Source: Sharpea porci (GTDB lineage: Bacteria > Bacillota_I > Bacilli_A > Erysipelotrichales > Coprobacillaceae). From it: DNA of 64,000 nucleotides. The stretch lies in contig NZ_VUNM01000007.1 in the NCBI RefSeq assembly GCF_009695655.1, forward strand, positions 1 to 64,000, read 5' to 3'. Both the position numbers and the translations under genes were made by a program. How positions within the stretch are numbered: position 1 is the first letter of the stretch; every line of letters starts with the position of its first letter. The notes under the pieces are model-generated. The model was not told the DNA's origin, made no database searches, and saw only the letters and a program-made list of their open reading frames with translations. This document shows positions 52,360-61,829 of this stretch, piece after piece.

Positions 52360-53362
52360 TGTTGAATTAGGGCATTCCTTCTATCATCTTGAGAACTTGA
52401 ATCAGTTTGAAGAGTTCTTGAATGAATATAAGCCACAAGTCTTGTTTACATCATTTCAAATCAAGGAAATCCCACTAACACTTGATCAAATGTGTGAAGC
52501 TTTGAGATTAGCTAAAAAGTATCATACAAATCTTATTGCTGATGCAGGAAGAGAAACATTAACAGAAGAAAATGTAGAAAGACTGCATCAAGCTGGATTA
52601 AAGTATTTAAGAATGGATGAATTCTTTGATGAAGAACAACTTGCATTACTCCTAAGATATTTCAATCCTGTTATCAATGCCTCGACATATACTTTAGAAG
52701 AGCACAAGCTATTATCATCATACGTATCTTGTAAGTCCATTCTCGCTCTTCATAACTACTATCCAAAAAGATATACAGGATTATCACTAGAACATTATAA
52801 CAAGATCAATACTTTTCTAAGATCCCTCGGTATTAAAATAGGCGCATTTATTCCTGGAGATCTTAATCGAAGAGAACCATTGTGTGAAGGATTACCAACA
52901 ATAGAAAACCATCGCACCTTAACACCATTAGAAGGCTTTGTTGAACTGCAGAATACTGATGTTGATATGATTATTGTAGGTGACAGTGGTCTTACACCAC
53001 TTTCAAATGAACAAGTACAAAAAGCCAATCAAGGTATTCTCGTATTAAGTGGAGATGTACCAGAAGCACTGTTAGATCATACATACAATGATCGTGTAGA
53101 TTACAGTGATATGCTTTATCGTGTACAGGGCACAAGAGGAATGCCTCATATTTCTTCGAAATCCATCCAACATGGTTCCCATTTAGAAAAGGGAGGCATC
53201 TATCAAAGCAATGAACAATTCTTACGTTACTGTGGTGAAATTGATATTGCGAAGATGGATCTGCCTGCTGATACACGTTTTAATAAAATAGGTCAAATAA
53301 AAGAACAAGAAACATTAAAGTATGCCTCAAAGTACAAACTCCAATTTACTATTTCCCAATAG
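52325..53362 (+). CDS. mupG: MupG-type 6-phospho-N-acetylmuramidase (DUF871)
   Basis: A ~345-aa TIM-barrel protein of the DUF871/MupG family. MupG cleaves MurNAc-6-phosphate-GlcNAc disaccharide inside the cell. Family features include NLIADAGRETL near 80, the LALHNYYPKRYTGLSLEHY stretch near 140, and IGAFIPGDLNRREPLCEGLPT near 175-195. It overlaps the EIIBC gene by 35 bases; the true start may be ATG 52340 or 52349, since no ribosome site marks 52325. Its presence indicates that the EIIBC brings in the disaccharide. Confidence 0.88.
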   Translation: MKVELMKYMVNSVELGHSFYHLENLNQFEEFLNEYKPQVLFTSFQIKEIPLTLDQMCEALRLAKKYHTNLIADAGRETLTEENVERLHQAGLKYLRMDEFFDEEQLALLLRYFNPVINASTYTLEEHKLLSSYVSCKSILALHNYYPKRYTGLSLEHYNKINTFLRSLGIKIGAFIPGDLNRREPLCEGLPTIENHRTLTPLEGFVELQNTDVDMIIVGDSGLTPLSNEQVQKANQGILVLSGDVPEALLDHTYNDRVDYSDMLYRVQGTRGMPHISSKSIQHGSHLEKGGIYQSNEQFLRYCGEIDIAKMDLPADTRFNKIGQIKEQETLKYASKYKLQFTISQ

Positions 53363-53382
53363 CAATCTTAAATTTGACCAAT

Positions 53383-53407
53383 GCACCCTTATATAAGGGT
53401 GCTTTTT
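53383..53407 (+). terminator. MurNAc operon terminator
   Basis: GCACCCTTATATAAGGGTGC is a perfect stem, followed by TTTTT. Confidence 0.85.
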
Positions 53408-53594
53408 GCATTTTAGATATAATTGCGTAAGCATATATACAAAATAGAAGGAATGAATGAAATATAATGAATATACTCTTTTAAAGAAGATTGATTTATT
53501 ATAAAAGTAATAATTGTGTGACAAATATATCTCTATAATCGATTGTTTCATCTTGATATAATAAATCTAATAATTGAATGAGGAGGACATTACA

Positions 53595-54611
53595 TTGAAA
53601 AATAAATCAAATAAGGATATGAGATTGGATGGTGTAGATTATAGAATCAAAGACGGTAAGATAAAGTTAGGACAAAAATATTACACTGCTAAACAAATAC
53701 ATATTTTTTCGATATTATTCTATATTTTAGGAATTCTAATAGTTTTAATAAGTTTAGCAATAATGCCAATTGGAATAATATTTCTATTACTTGGTGTAGG
53801 TATTATATGGTTTGGATGGTCATATTCTCATTTTCGTAAGATATTATTGAATGCGCAGACGATCCATGAGCAGCCAACTCAGGACACTACATCAGAGTAC
53901 AACTATAATGAAGAAAATTTAGAAAGTGAAACATCAATAAATTCTAAAGTAAAGCAGTCTCATTCGAAATATCCATTTAAAGATGATGAAGATAGATTCT
54001 TGCGTTATAGTTATTATGATGTTGAAGTAAAAGGCTTTGGCTATCAAAATTTTGATATTACAAAGTTAGAATTAGATAAGTTTGTAACATTTGATTTTGA
54101 ACCAGATAATCCATATGATCCCAATGCCATTGCTATATTTTATGATGACCAGAAAATAGGTTATATACCTAGGAATTCTCTTCAAAGTATGGTGAAGGAT
54201 TATTCTGATGGTATTGAACATCAAATATGTGGATTTATTTCTTATATCAATGAGGAATTAAATGAAGTTCATCTTGGATTAGGATTTTATTCAAAAGAGA
54301 ATAAAAATCTTGATGTAATGACATGTAAGTTAATCAAAACAAAGATGAAAGATTTCATGGGAAATTCTAGGCAGGATAATCTTGCGATGGCTGAGATTGG
54401 ATCTCCAGTAGAATTGGAATATAGCTATGATAGTGATACATACATAGTGAATGATGACACAGGATTTGAACTAGGAGAAATATCTAAAAAGCAGTCAGAA
54501 AAGTTGTTTGATGTTATTGGAGATACAAAACCGTTTTATGCTGAAGTTAATGATCTTGAAATGGATGACGATGGTAATTATATTTGTAAGATTAAAGTGT
54601 GGTATAGATAA
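53595..54611 (+). CDS. Membrane-anchored HIRAN-domain protein
   Basis: A ~338-aa protein. TTG 53595 is the likely start because AGGAGG lies 8 bases before it. After ~30 soluble residues come two membrane helices (~35-80, IFSILFYILGILIVLISLA and GIIFLLLGVGIIWFGW). A linker rich in Glu/Thr/Ser leads to a HIRAN domain (~135-235; FDFEPDNPYDPNAIAIFYDD then KIGYIPRNSLQS). The last ~90 residues show a second similar beta-rich part (GFELGEISKKQSEKLF). HIRAN domains recognise DNA ends or nicked DNA; a membrane-bound form is unusual. It has its own promoter region and terminator, so it is separate from the CRISPR operon. Confidence 0.8.
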   Translation: MKNKSNKDMRLDGVDYRIKDGKIKLGQKYYTAKQIHIFSILFYILGILIVLISLAIMPIGIIFLLLGVGIIWFGWSYSHFRKILLNAQTIHEQPTQDTTSEYNYNEENLESETSINSKVKQSHSKYPFKDDEDRFLRYSYYDVEVKGFGYQNFDITKLELDKFVTFDFEPDNPYDPNAIAIFYDDQKIGYIPRNSLQSMVKDYSDGIEHQICGFISYINEELNEVHLGLGFYSKENKNLDVMTCKLIKTKMKDFMGNSRQDNLAMAEIGSPVELEYSYDSDTYIVNDDTGFELGEISKKQSEKLFDVIGDTKPFYAEVNDLEMDDDGNYICKIKVWYR

Positions 54612-54699
54612 TAGTATCTATTATTTTCAGTGCAACCACCACAAACTAGCATAGTAGACGTAGTTATAAACAATCAACTTTAAAAATAGAATATGATGT

Positions 54700-54753
54700 A
54701 AATACCCTTTTAGTAAATAGATGATACACATGTAAACTAGAAGGGTATTTTTG
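54700..54753 (+). terminator. Terminator with long loop
   Basis: AAATACCCTT/AAGGGTATTT stem with a ~31-base loop and TTTTTG. It separates the HIRAN gene from the CRISPR-Cas operon. Confidence 0.65.
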
Positions 54754-54793
54754 TTATAAAAAGAAATTTTGAATTTTTGTAAGCCCTTTTAAA

Positions 54794-54826
54794 AACGTAT
54801 ATTTATGGTAAAATAAAATATACGTT
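54794..54826 (+). promoter_or_regulatory. Operator-like inverted repeat at the CRISPR-Cas promoter
   Basis: AACGTATATTT (54794-54804) and AAATATACGTT (54816-54826) are a perfect 11-bp inverted repeat with an 11-base spacer. The spacer contains TGGTAAAAT, an extended -10 (hexamer 54809-54814), so the arms bracket the -10 of the operon. csm6 begins 34 bases later. No T-run follows, so it is not a terminator. It looks like a repressor site. Confidence 0.6.
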
Positions 54827-54859
54827 AAACATATGACACAAATGGAAAGGAGCTTAGAT

Positions 54860-56218
54860 ATGAAAGTTCTATTTACACCCATTGGGAAAACAGATCCAAT
54901 GTCAATATCTGAACGTGATACGCATCTGAATATCTATGATGCTTCAATGATGCATATATGTCGATTTTATGATTTTGATAAAGTTGTCATGTACATGTCA
55001 AAAGAAATCTGTGAATTTGATGAAAAAGATAATAGGTATGAAATAGCTTTAAACTTTCTCATGAAATATAAGGGAAAGTCATTTGAAATTGAAAAGGTTC
55101 GCAACAAAGAAGATACAGATCCACACTTATTTGACAAGTACTATGATGAATTTGAATCTATCATAAAAGCACAAATAGAGAAGTATGGAAATGATACGGA
55201 GATATATGTCAACGTGTCTTCAGGAACGCCAGGTATGAAAATGGCTCTTACATTTATTTCGGCTTTATCTAAATACTGCATTACAGCTTTGCAGGTATCT
55301 GATCCAAATCGAGGAAGAGGACAACGTAAAGATGATTTAGGAGATTATGATGTTGAAGGATATTGGGAAGATAATGAGGACAATAGGTTATCAACTCCTG
55401 AAAGAATAGCGGTTCTCAAGACACCCAATATGCAGTTTAGGATTCAGAAGGAATCACTGCTAACTATGATTGATAATTATGAATATAATGCGGCATATAA
55501 TTTCATAAAGGATGCATCTGCTAGACTTGATTCATCTCTTCTTGAATTAGCTGAGTTTGCGAAAGAACGATACGCATTAAACAAAAACAAATATCTCAAG
55601 ATTCAAAAAAATAATAATTGGGATTTTATTCCATATAAACAGGATGGCCGAATTGAATTATTTGAATTTGCTTTGTTGATGAATATTAAGGTTCAGAAGA
55701 AAGAATTACTTGATTTTTGTCGTTGTATGACACCATTCCTATATCAATCATCAATGATGATTCTTAAAGATATATATAAGATTAATCTAGAACAATATAC
55801 TGATTACAATGGTAAACTTACACGTTATAAGCTACAAAATGATCAAACTGGAATCAAAATACTGAGTATTCTTGATGATTCTTATTCATCATATTATAGC
55901 AATCGTATTTATGTAGATACGCATTTAACACAAGCGCAGTGTATTAATATCATAAATAGGCTAGAAACAGATAATAGAAAGCTCATTAATGCCCTCAATG
56001 ATTTGGATGAATTCAGGCAGGAATTAAGAAATCAGGCCAGTCATGAAATTGTCTGTATAACACAGGAATATATTGAAAAAACAGTTAAGCATCCATTGAG
56101 TTATTACATTAACTGCATGAAGACAATCTTGAAGTCACTCAATTATGATATTACGAATAATTGGGATTCTTACTTGAAGATGAATCAATATATAAAAGAT
56201 AAAATAAAGGAGATTTAA
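54860..56218 (+). CDS. csm6: Csm6, CARF-HEPN ribonuclease
   Basis: A 452-aa Csm6, the RNase activated by cyclic oligoadenylate in type III-A systems. The start at 54860 follows AAAGGAG. The CARF domain (~1-170) has VNVSSGTPGMK at ~119-129, the cOA-binding loop. The C-terminal HEPN domain has the catalytic RxxxxH as Arg390-His395 (RNQASH). A middle helical part connects the two. Length is normal. It is the first gene after the operator-like repeat and 3 bases ahead of cas10. Confidence 0.9.
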   Translation: MKVLFTPIGKTDPMSISERDTHLNIYDASMMHICRFYDFDKVVMYMSKEICEFDEKDNRYEIALNFLMKYKGKSFEIEKVRNKEDTDPHLFDKYYDEFESIIKAQIEKYGNDTEIYVNVSSGTPGMKMALTFISALSKYCITALQVSDPNRGRGQRKDDLGDYDVEGYWEDNEDNRLSTPERIAVLKTPNMQFRIQKESLLTMIDNYEYNAAYNFIKDASARLDSSLLELAEFAKERYALNKNKYLKIQKNNNWDFIPYKQDGRIELFEFALLMNIKVQKKELLDFCRCMTPFLYQSSMMILKDIYKINLEQYTDYNGKLTRYKLQNDQTGIKILSILDDSYSSYYSNRIYVDTHLTQAQCINIINRLETDNRKLINALNDLDEFRQELRNQASHEIVCITQEYIEKTVKHPLSYYINCMKTILKSLNYDITNNWDSYLKMNQYIKDKIKEI

Positions 56219-56221
56219 ACT

Positions 56222-58630
56222 ATGGAGGATAAGTTTACGTTAGAGAAGTACAGTATAGTTGAAATAGCTTATGCTGCACTTCTTCATGATATTGGAAAGT
56301 TTTACCAAAGAACATTTCCAAAATCAAATTTAACTGAAGCAGAAAAAGATACAACCCCAATAAATCCAATTGGACAATATCATACCCATTTACATAGTGG
56401 TTATACATCTCGTTTTTTCAAAGAATATCTTCATCGCTTTGATGAATTTGAAAGAGTGACAAGTGAACACCATAAAGATCCTGATGGAAAGCTCTCGATG
56501 ATTATTAAAAAGGCTGATCATCTCGCATCAGCTATTGATAGAAGTGATGAGAGTTGTGATTATGAAGAAAAGAATAAGCGAGGTGCTTTCATTACTGCAA
56601 GACTTTCTTCCATCATGAGTGAAGTTACATTTGGTGAAAAAGTAAGTCATGAGAGCCCTGTTTTTCCGCTTTCATCTTACAAACAAATTGTTAGACCAGA
56701 ATCCCATTATCATTTTAAAAACATTCAAGACAGCGCTGACGAATATGCGAAATTGTTTGAAGAATTTACAACACAGGTAAAGAATAGACCTCTTTTTACA
56801 AAGAATATAGATATGAATTCTTATCATGCTATGTATAACTTGTTGAATGAATATCTTGTAACTATTCCGGCTTCTACTTATGAAGGAAGACGTTCATCAG
56901 TTAGCTTGTATGATCATTTAAAACTAACTTCAGCGATTGCAAGCTGTTTAGGATATAAAGAATGCTATGATGCAGCATTCTCAAAGGATGAGAATAGTAA
57001 AGTATTTTATATGCTTGAACTTGATGTATCAGGCATTCAAAGCTTTATTTATAAGATTGTAGAAGGAAGTAGTTCTAAGCCTAAACTGACTAAGGCCTTA
57101 AGAGGGCGTTCATATTTTGTTGGTCTTGTGACAAACGCTATTTCATATGCTTTTCTAAACGAATTCTCACTAACTGAAAGCAATATCTTATTTAATACCG
57201 GTGGTGGAGCAGTCATTCTACTTCCTCATACAAAAGATACTCAGAAAAAGGTTGAAGAAACAGCACTTAGACTACAGCATGACCTTTATGATATTTTTCA
57301 TAATGACATCACATTTGTTTATGGCTTAGTGCCAATGAATTGTGATGAGCTAGAAACATTTAAGTCAGAGAAATCAATAGAACTTAAATCAGTACTTGGA
57401 CGTAACAAGATGCGTAAGTATGCCAAAATGACATCAGCAGAATTCTTCTATAAACAAGCTAAGGGAAACAATACTTGTGTTATGTGTGGAGATGAAATAG
57501 AACAAGGAACAATGTGTACAATCTGTAAGTCTATTGAGACTGTTTCTCAATATATTACGAGTGAAAAACATCATGATTATGGTATTTATTATAATTACGA
57601 TGATGAAGTACTACCTCATGACAAGGATGATATTTTTATTGACTTGAATTTTGTGAAGATTCAGTCAGTAGAAAACCCAGAAAGTCTTTATACAAGAAAT
57701 CATTATTATGTTGATGGTATTAATGATTTTGGCTTTGGAAACATGAAGCTTTCAGCTAATTTAGTTCCGAAGACTAATAATAATCGTACGCTAAATTTTG
57801 AAGAAATAGCAAAATGGGAAAGCAAGGATGACTTAGCTGATCAGTTTGGTGATCCAAAACTTGCCATACTGAAGATGGATGTTGATAATCTTGGTGGTAT
57901 TTTTGCATTTGGACTTACAAAACAAGAGGATGTACGTGTTCAAAGATCTATTTCTAAATATGTTACTCTCAGTAGATTTATTGAATACTTCTTCACATAT
58001 CGCATTATTGATATTTGTAAGAAGACAACTCAACAAATTATCAAAGACAGAGATAATATCTTCTATATTAACTATGCTGGTGGGGATGATTTAGTTATTA
58101 TGGGACCAGCTTATGGTATTCTCTATTTAGCTGAGAATATTGATAAGGAATTTAGTGCTTATACATGCAACAAGAACATCACAATATCAGGAGGCATTAA
58201 TATTCAAAAGCCAACAAGACCTATACGATTTGGTGTGCAGGAAGCAGAGAATAATCTTGAAATATCTAAGAGTGGTGAGAAGCATGCAATCACAGTCCTT
58301 AATACGAGAATTCCATTAAATGAATATACAGAATTCCTAAATGAAGTGGAATACTATCGTGATGCGATTAATAATGAAATGATTAGTCGATCAATGCTTT
58401 ATAACATTATGAGTAATATCAGAGATTGTGAATATGGCCGTGATTTTTTAAGACTACTCCCACGAATTCAATATGTCCTTTATCGTAGTGAAACAGACAA
58501 AAATCGCAGTTCTCTCGACAAGGTAAAGATAGATATCGTCTCCATCGATTCTAATGAGAAACTGCAGAAATATATATTACTTTTAAAACTAGCAATCATG
58601 CTGACAAGAGAAGCAGGAGGAAATGAATAA
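56222..58630 (+). CDS. cas10: Cas10/Csm1, type III-A large subunit
   Basis: An 802-aa Cas10. The N-terminal HD domain (His22-Asp23 in LLHDIGKFY) is the DNase. A zinc-ribbon with Cys419, Cys422, Cys432 and Cys435 (CVMCGDE...MCTIC) separates the two Palm domains. The GGDD of Palm2 is intact at residues 620-623 (YAGGDDLVIM) and makes cyclic oligoadenylate from ATP when target RNA is bound. AAGGAG precedes the ATG. It overlaps csm2 by one base (TAATG). A fully active enzyme is expected. Confidence 0.95.
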   Translation: MEDKFTLEKYSIVEIAYAALLHDIGKFYQRTFPKSNLTEAEKDTTPINPIGQYHTHLHSGYTSRFFKEYLHRFDEFERVTSEHHKDPDGKLSMIIKKADHLASAIDRSDESCDYEEKNKRGAFITARLSSIMSEVTFGEKVSHESPVFPLSSYKQIVRPESHYHFKNIQDSADEYAKLFEEFTTQVKNRPLFTKNIDMNSYHAMYNLLNEYLVTIPASTYEGRRSSVSLYDHLKLTSAIASCLGYKECYDAAFSKDENSKVFYMLELDVSGIQSFIYKIVEGSSSKPKLTKALRGRSYFVGLVTNAISYAFLNEFSLTESNILFNTGGGAVILLPHTKDTQKKVEETALRLQHDLYDIFHNDITFVYGLVPMNCDELETFKSEKSIELKSVLGRNKMRKYAKMTSAEFFYKQAKGNNTCVMCGDEIEQGTMCTICKSIETVSQYITSEKHHDYGIYYNYDDEVLPHDKDDIFIDLNFVKIQSVENPESLYTRNHYYVDGINDFGFGNMKLSANLVPKTNNNRTLNFEEIAKWESKDDLADQFGDPKLAILKMDVDNLGGIFAFGLTKQEDVRVQRSISKYVTLSRFIEYFFTYRIIDICKKTTQQIIKDRDNIFYINYAGGDDLVIMGPAYGILYLAENIDKEFSAYTCNKNITISGGINIQKPTRPIRFGVQEAENNLEISKSGEKHAITVLNTRIPLNEYTEFLNEVEYYRDAINNEMISRSMLYNIMSNIRDCEYGRDFLRLLPRIQYVLYRSETDKNRSSLDKVKIDIVSIDSNEKLQKYILLLKLAIMLTREAGGNE

Positions 58631-59094
58631 TGAGTTACATGTATGATCAAAAGAAAAGAAGCTCTTATCAAAGAAAAAAAACAGAGGAAAAGAAGGAAAT
58701 CAATCCTTACAAACCTATAACGATTCCTTTAAGCCAATATTTCAATGATCCAATTGAACTATACCTTCCCGAAAAGAAGGCTTATAAATACGCAAAAGAC
58801 TTACTTGGAGCTAATAACCATCAGATGAGAAAGGTACTTGATGGCATTAAGGAAGCAAAAGCATATGTAGAGGCAAATGACTTCAATCTTGCTAAAAAGA
58901 CAGTCTTCGTTCTTGTCGCCATGAGTGCATACAATGCTGGTAGAGAACCTAAATTAAAGCAGCTCTATTATTTCGTAGAATCAGTTATTAATGAAAAATC
59001 AATTGTTTCAAAAAAAGATATCATTACACTCGATGAGCTCTTTACAAGTATCATCGCATATCATAAGCAATTAGGAGGCAATAAAAATGCTTAA
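58630..59094 (+). CDS. csm2: Csm2, small subunit
   Basis: A 154-aa helical small subunit of the Csm complex, which lines the belly of the complex in several copies. A basic, disordered N-terminus (DQKKRSSYQRKKTEEKKE) is followed by a helical bundle with QMRKVLDGIKEAKAYVEAN near 79-97. The gene begins within the cas10 stop codon and overlaps csm3 by 8 bases. Assignment rests on size, helical pattern and position. Confidence 0.85.
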   Translation: MSYMYDQKKRSSYQRKKTEEKKEINPYKPITIPLSQYFNDPIELYLPEKKAYKYAKDLLGANNHQMRKVLDGIKEAKAYVEANDFNLAKKTVFVLVAMSAYNAGREPKLKQLYYFVESVINEKSIVSKKDIITLDELFTSIIAYHKQLGGNKNA

Positions 59095-59704
59095 TGAAAT
59101 CTATAAAATCAACGTTAGACTTAAATTATTAACAGGACTCTATATTGGTGGTACGGATAATGGATTTGATATTGGTGGTGCTGATGCAAATGTCATTAAG
59201 AATCCTTTAGATAATATTCCTTATATTCCAGGCAGTTCAATAAAAGGAAAGCTGAAATATCTTTTGAAAATTCATGAAGGAAAACTTAATGATGAAGGTA
59301 ATGACTACAAATTTGATGATGACAACATTACAAGCCTATTCGAAAAAGCTGAAACAAAAGAAAACCAGTCAACGCGTGCTATCTTCAGAGATTTAACGCT
59401 CAGCAACAAGGAATACCTTGAAAGTAAGCTGGGGAAGGGACGCTATACAGAAATCAAAGGTGAAAATAAGATTGATCCACTCAAGAGTACGGCTAATCCG
59501 CGTTTTATCGAAAGAGTGCCAGCTGGCGCTATCTTTGAAGGTGAAATTGTCATCAATATTTTTGATGAAGACAATAAGGATACAATGATCCATGCCATTG
59601 AAAAAGCATTGGGACTTTTGGAAATGAACTATCTTGGTGGTAATGGATCAAGAGGCTATGGACGAGTAAAAGCTGAATGGAAAACTGAGAAAGTGGATAT
59701 CTAA
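59087..59704 (+). CDS. csm3: Csm3, backbone RNase subunit
   Basis: A 205-aa RAMP protein, the backbone that cuts target RNA at 6-nt intervals. The catalytic Asp is present as Asp33 in IGGADANVIKNP. PYIPGSSIKGKLKYLL near 48-63 and a C-terminal glycine-rich loop GGNGSRGYGRVK near 185-196 are canonical. GGAGG precedes the ATG. It lies between csm2 and csm4 with near-zero spacing. Confidence 0.93.
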   Translation: MLNEIYKINVRLKLLTGLYIGGTDNGFDIGGADANVIKNPLDNIPYIPGSSIKGKLKYLLKIHEGKLNDEGNDYKFDDDNITSLFEKAETKENQSTRAIFRDLTLSNKEYLESKLGKGRYTEIKGENKIDPLKSTANPRFIERVPAGAIFEGEIVINIFDEDNKDTMIHAIEKALGLLEMNYLGGNGSRGYGRVKAEWKTEKVDI

Positions 59705-59705
59705 T

Positions 59706-60665
59706 ATGAAAACGTATCGCATTACTTTCAAAGTGCTCTCTTCAATCACTCACTTACCTGATGCCCAGACTCTCTTTGGTAGCTTCTGCAATATCATTAG
59801 GTCAACCCAGGGAGAAGAGGCACTTCAGCAGTATTTTCAGTCCTTCCAGACACAGCCACTTTTCATCCATTCCTCAATGTTTCCCCATGAGTTGCTACCA
59901 ATGGTCAAGGTTGGTCTAATTTCTATTCAGGAGAAGAATGATATCATTTTTAATAAAGAAAAACCACTTTCTCCTAAGCAGCAGCTTCACTACCTTTCCT
60001 ATATGAAAGAATTTAAGAAAATCAATTATACAACACCATTTATCTACAAAAACTACATTGCCAAGGCACGTTTTACAGATTTGAAGAAAGCTCTTTTTGA
60101 TGGAAAAGTATACTTAAATTCAGGAATACTTTCGGAGAAAGAAATGAGTGCACAAAGAAGTGATACAGAGTTGATTTTTCATGCAGCTAATCTTTCGGAT
60201 AATAATAGAGAAGACGAAAGGGGACTGTACTTCGATCGAAATCTTTATTTCAAGGCCGGCGAGCTATTTGATGTGTATATCAAGACGGATGATATTGAAT
60301 ATGTTAAGAATATTATGAAGTATGCGCCATACTTTGGTTTTGGCAATAGAATATCTGTTGGCAAGAACAGCTTTGAAATGGTTGAGGTTAAGGAATTTAA
60401 TATTGCAATACCTCAAACAGATGATGTCATATTGCTTTCAAAATGTATCTCAGAAGATTTTGATTTTGATGAATCTTCATACATCATGGAGAGTAACAGC
60501 TATAAAGGCTCAAGTTATTATAGTTCAAACACAATAGGAACCTTTACAAAGCTTGTGGAAGGAAGCTTCATGAGAGTAAAGACTCATAAAGAGTATTATG
60601 GCTCACTCATAAAAACAGACAACGGAAAGACAATCTACCATTATGCAATTGGTTTTGTCTTTTAA
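59706..60665 (+). CDS. csm4: Csm4, 5'-handle-binding subunit
   Basis: A 319-aa RAMP protein that caps the crRNA 5' handle and binds Cas10. It begins one base after csm3. LPDAQTLFGSFCNIIRSTQG near 17-36 is the N-terminal RAMP segment and YFGFGNRISVGKNSFEMVE near 207-225 the glycine-rich loop. Identification combines these features with operon order. Confidence 0.88.
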   Translation: MKTYRITFKVLSSITHLPDAQTLFGSFCNIIRSTQGEEALQQYFQSFQTQPLFIHSSMFPHELLPMVKVGLISIQEKNDIIFNKEKPLSPKQQLHYLSYMKEFKKINYTTPFIYKNYIAKARFTDLKKALFDGKVYLNSGILSEKEMSAQRSDTELIFHAANLSDNNREDERGLYFDRNLYFKAGELFDVYIKTDDIEYVKNIMKYAPYFGFGNRISVGKNSFEMVEVKEFNIAIPQTDDVILLSKCISEDFDFDESSYIMESNSYKGSSYYSSNTIGTFTKLVEGSFMRVKTHKEYYGSLIKTDNGKTIYHYAIGFVF

Positions 60666-60674
60666 GGTGATCAT

Positions 60675-61829
60675 ATGACTAAAGTGAAAATTGAAACAAT
60701 AACACCTGTACATGTGGGTACAGGAGACACCAAGTTACCTATTTTCTATATGGAAGATGGAGAATATATGTCCTTCTATGATGAACAGGAAGTGCTCTCT
60801 TGTGTACCGGATAAAGTCCTTTTGGACAAGCAATTCCTAGATAAGCTCTCTCATTTTAGCGATAAAGGAGCACGTAGTGGACAATCACCATCAAAATATT
60901 TACAGAATACTTTGAAACGATATGTGAATTTCTCAAAGCTAACACCACGCTATCAACTTAAAAGTGATGTAGATTACTATATTACTGAGAACAAGAAATA
61001 CAATGAACAAATTAAGACGCTTGACAAACCTTATATTCCTGGATCCTCGCTTAAAGGAGCGATTCTCAATGCAGTCTATTATTCTTTCCTTCTGTTTAAG
61101 GGAAAAGAATTAAGCTATAAACTTTCACATATAGAAAGGCTTTCATTGGAAAGCATTATGGAGGCGTTAGGTATTTCTACAGCTTTCATAAAGGAATTCA
61201 ACAGTTGTCTTACTGTAAGAGATGTTCCGTTCAATGAATTGCGAATAATGGATGCAAAAAGACTAGATACTCGTAATGAAAAAAAGGATTTATCCAGTGC
61301 ATTACCATTGTTTGAATGTATCGATTATGGACAAGATACAACTGATAGTTATATCTTAATAAATCGAGAAAAACTCAATTTAATAAAGGGAGAAGATAAT
61401 GATTCAGAAGCTTGTAAACAGTTAATAAATTGCATGAACTATAAAATGATTCGTTTAGCTTGTAATAGATATATGTTGGATATATTAAATGAGGAGCTGA
61501 ATCTTGATGATAACTTAGATTTCTATTCAAAAAATAATTTTAGAAATGCGCTTGAGGGTTTGAAGAAAAATGTTGCAAATAAAGAAAGTAATGCTTTTTA
61601 TTTGCGTATTGGCTCAAGTACAAACTATTTTTCAAAGACAGTATCGCTGCTATTCAAAAATAAATTTCCACATGAATACGATAAGCGTTTTAATCAATCT
61701 TTTTCACCTAGTAATAGAAAGAATACAAGAGCAAAGTCTGATACGCTTCCTAAGACACGCATGCTTTATCTAGATGAACAGGTAGGTAATTGCTATCCAG
61801 GAGTCATAAGAATTGAATATGTTGACTAA
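60675..61829 (+). CDS. csm5: Csm5
   Basis: A 384-aa RAMP protein at the 3' end of the crRNA in the Csm complex, also involved in recruiting maturation nucleases. It opens with ETITPVHVGTGDTKLP, the typical RAMP start, and has PYIPGSSLKGAILNAVYYSF near 119-138. AAGGTGATC precedes the ATG. Its end overlaps the next gene by 17 bases. Confidence 0.88.
   Translation: MTKVKIETITPVHVGTGDTKLPIFYMEDGEYMSFYDEQEVLSCVPDKVLLDKQFLDKLSHFSDKGARSGQSPSKYLQNTLKRYVNFSKLTPRYQLKSDVDYYITENKKYNEQIKTLDKPYIPGSSLKGAILNAVYYSFLLFKGKELSYKLSHIERLSLESIMEALGISTAFIKEFNSCLTVRDVPFNELRIMDAKRLDTRNEKKDLSSALPLFECIDYGQDTTDSYILINREKLNLIKGEDNDSEACKQLINCMNYKMIRLACNRYMLDILNEELNLDDNLDFYSKNNFRNALEGLKKNVANKESNAFYLRIGSSTNYFSKTVSLLFKNKFPHEYDKRFNQSFSPSNRKNTRAKSDTLPKTRMLYLDEQVGNCYPGVIRIEYVD

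Noticed and set aside
54860-56218. Card1/Can2-type CARF nuclease
   Set aside because: The C-terminal part carries a HEPN RxxxxH motif rather than a PD-D/ExK nuclease pattern, so Csm6 is the better call.
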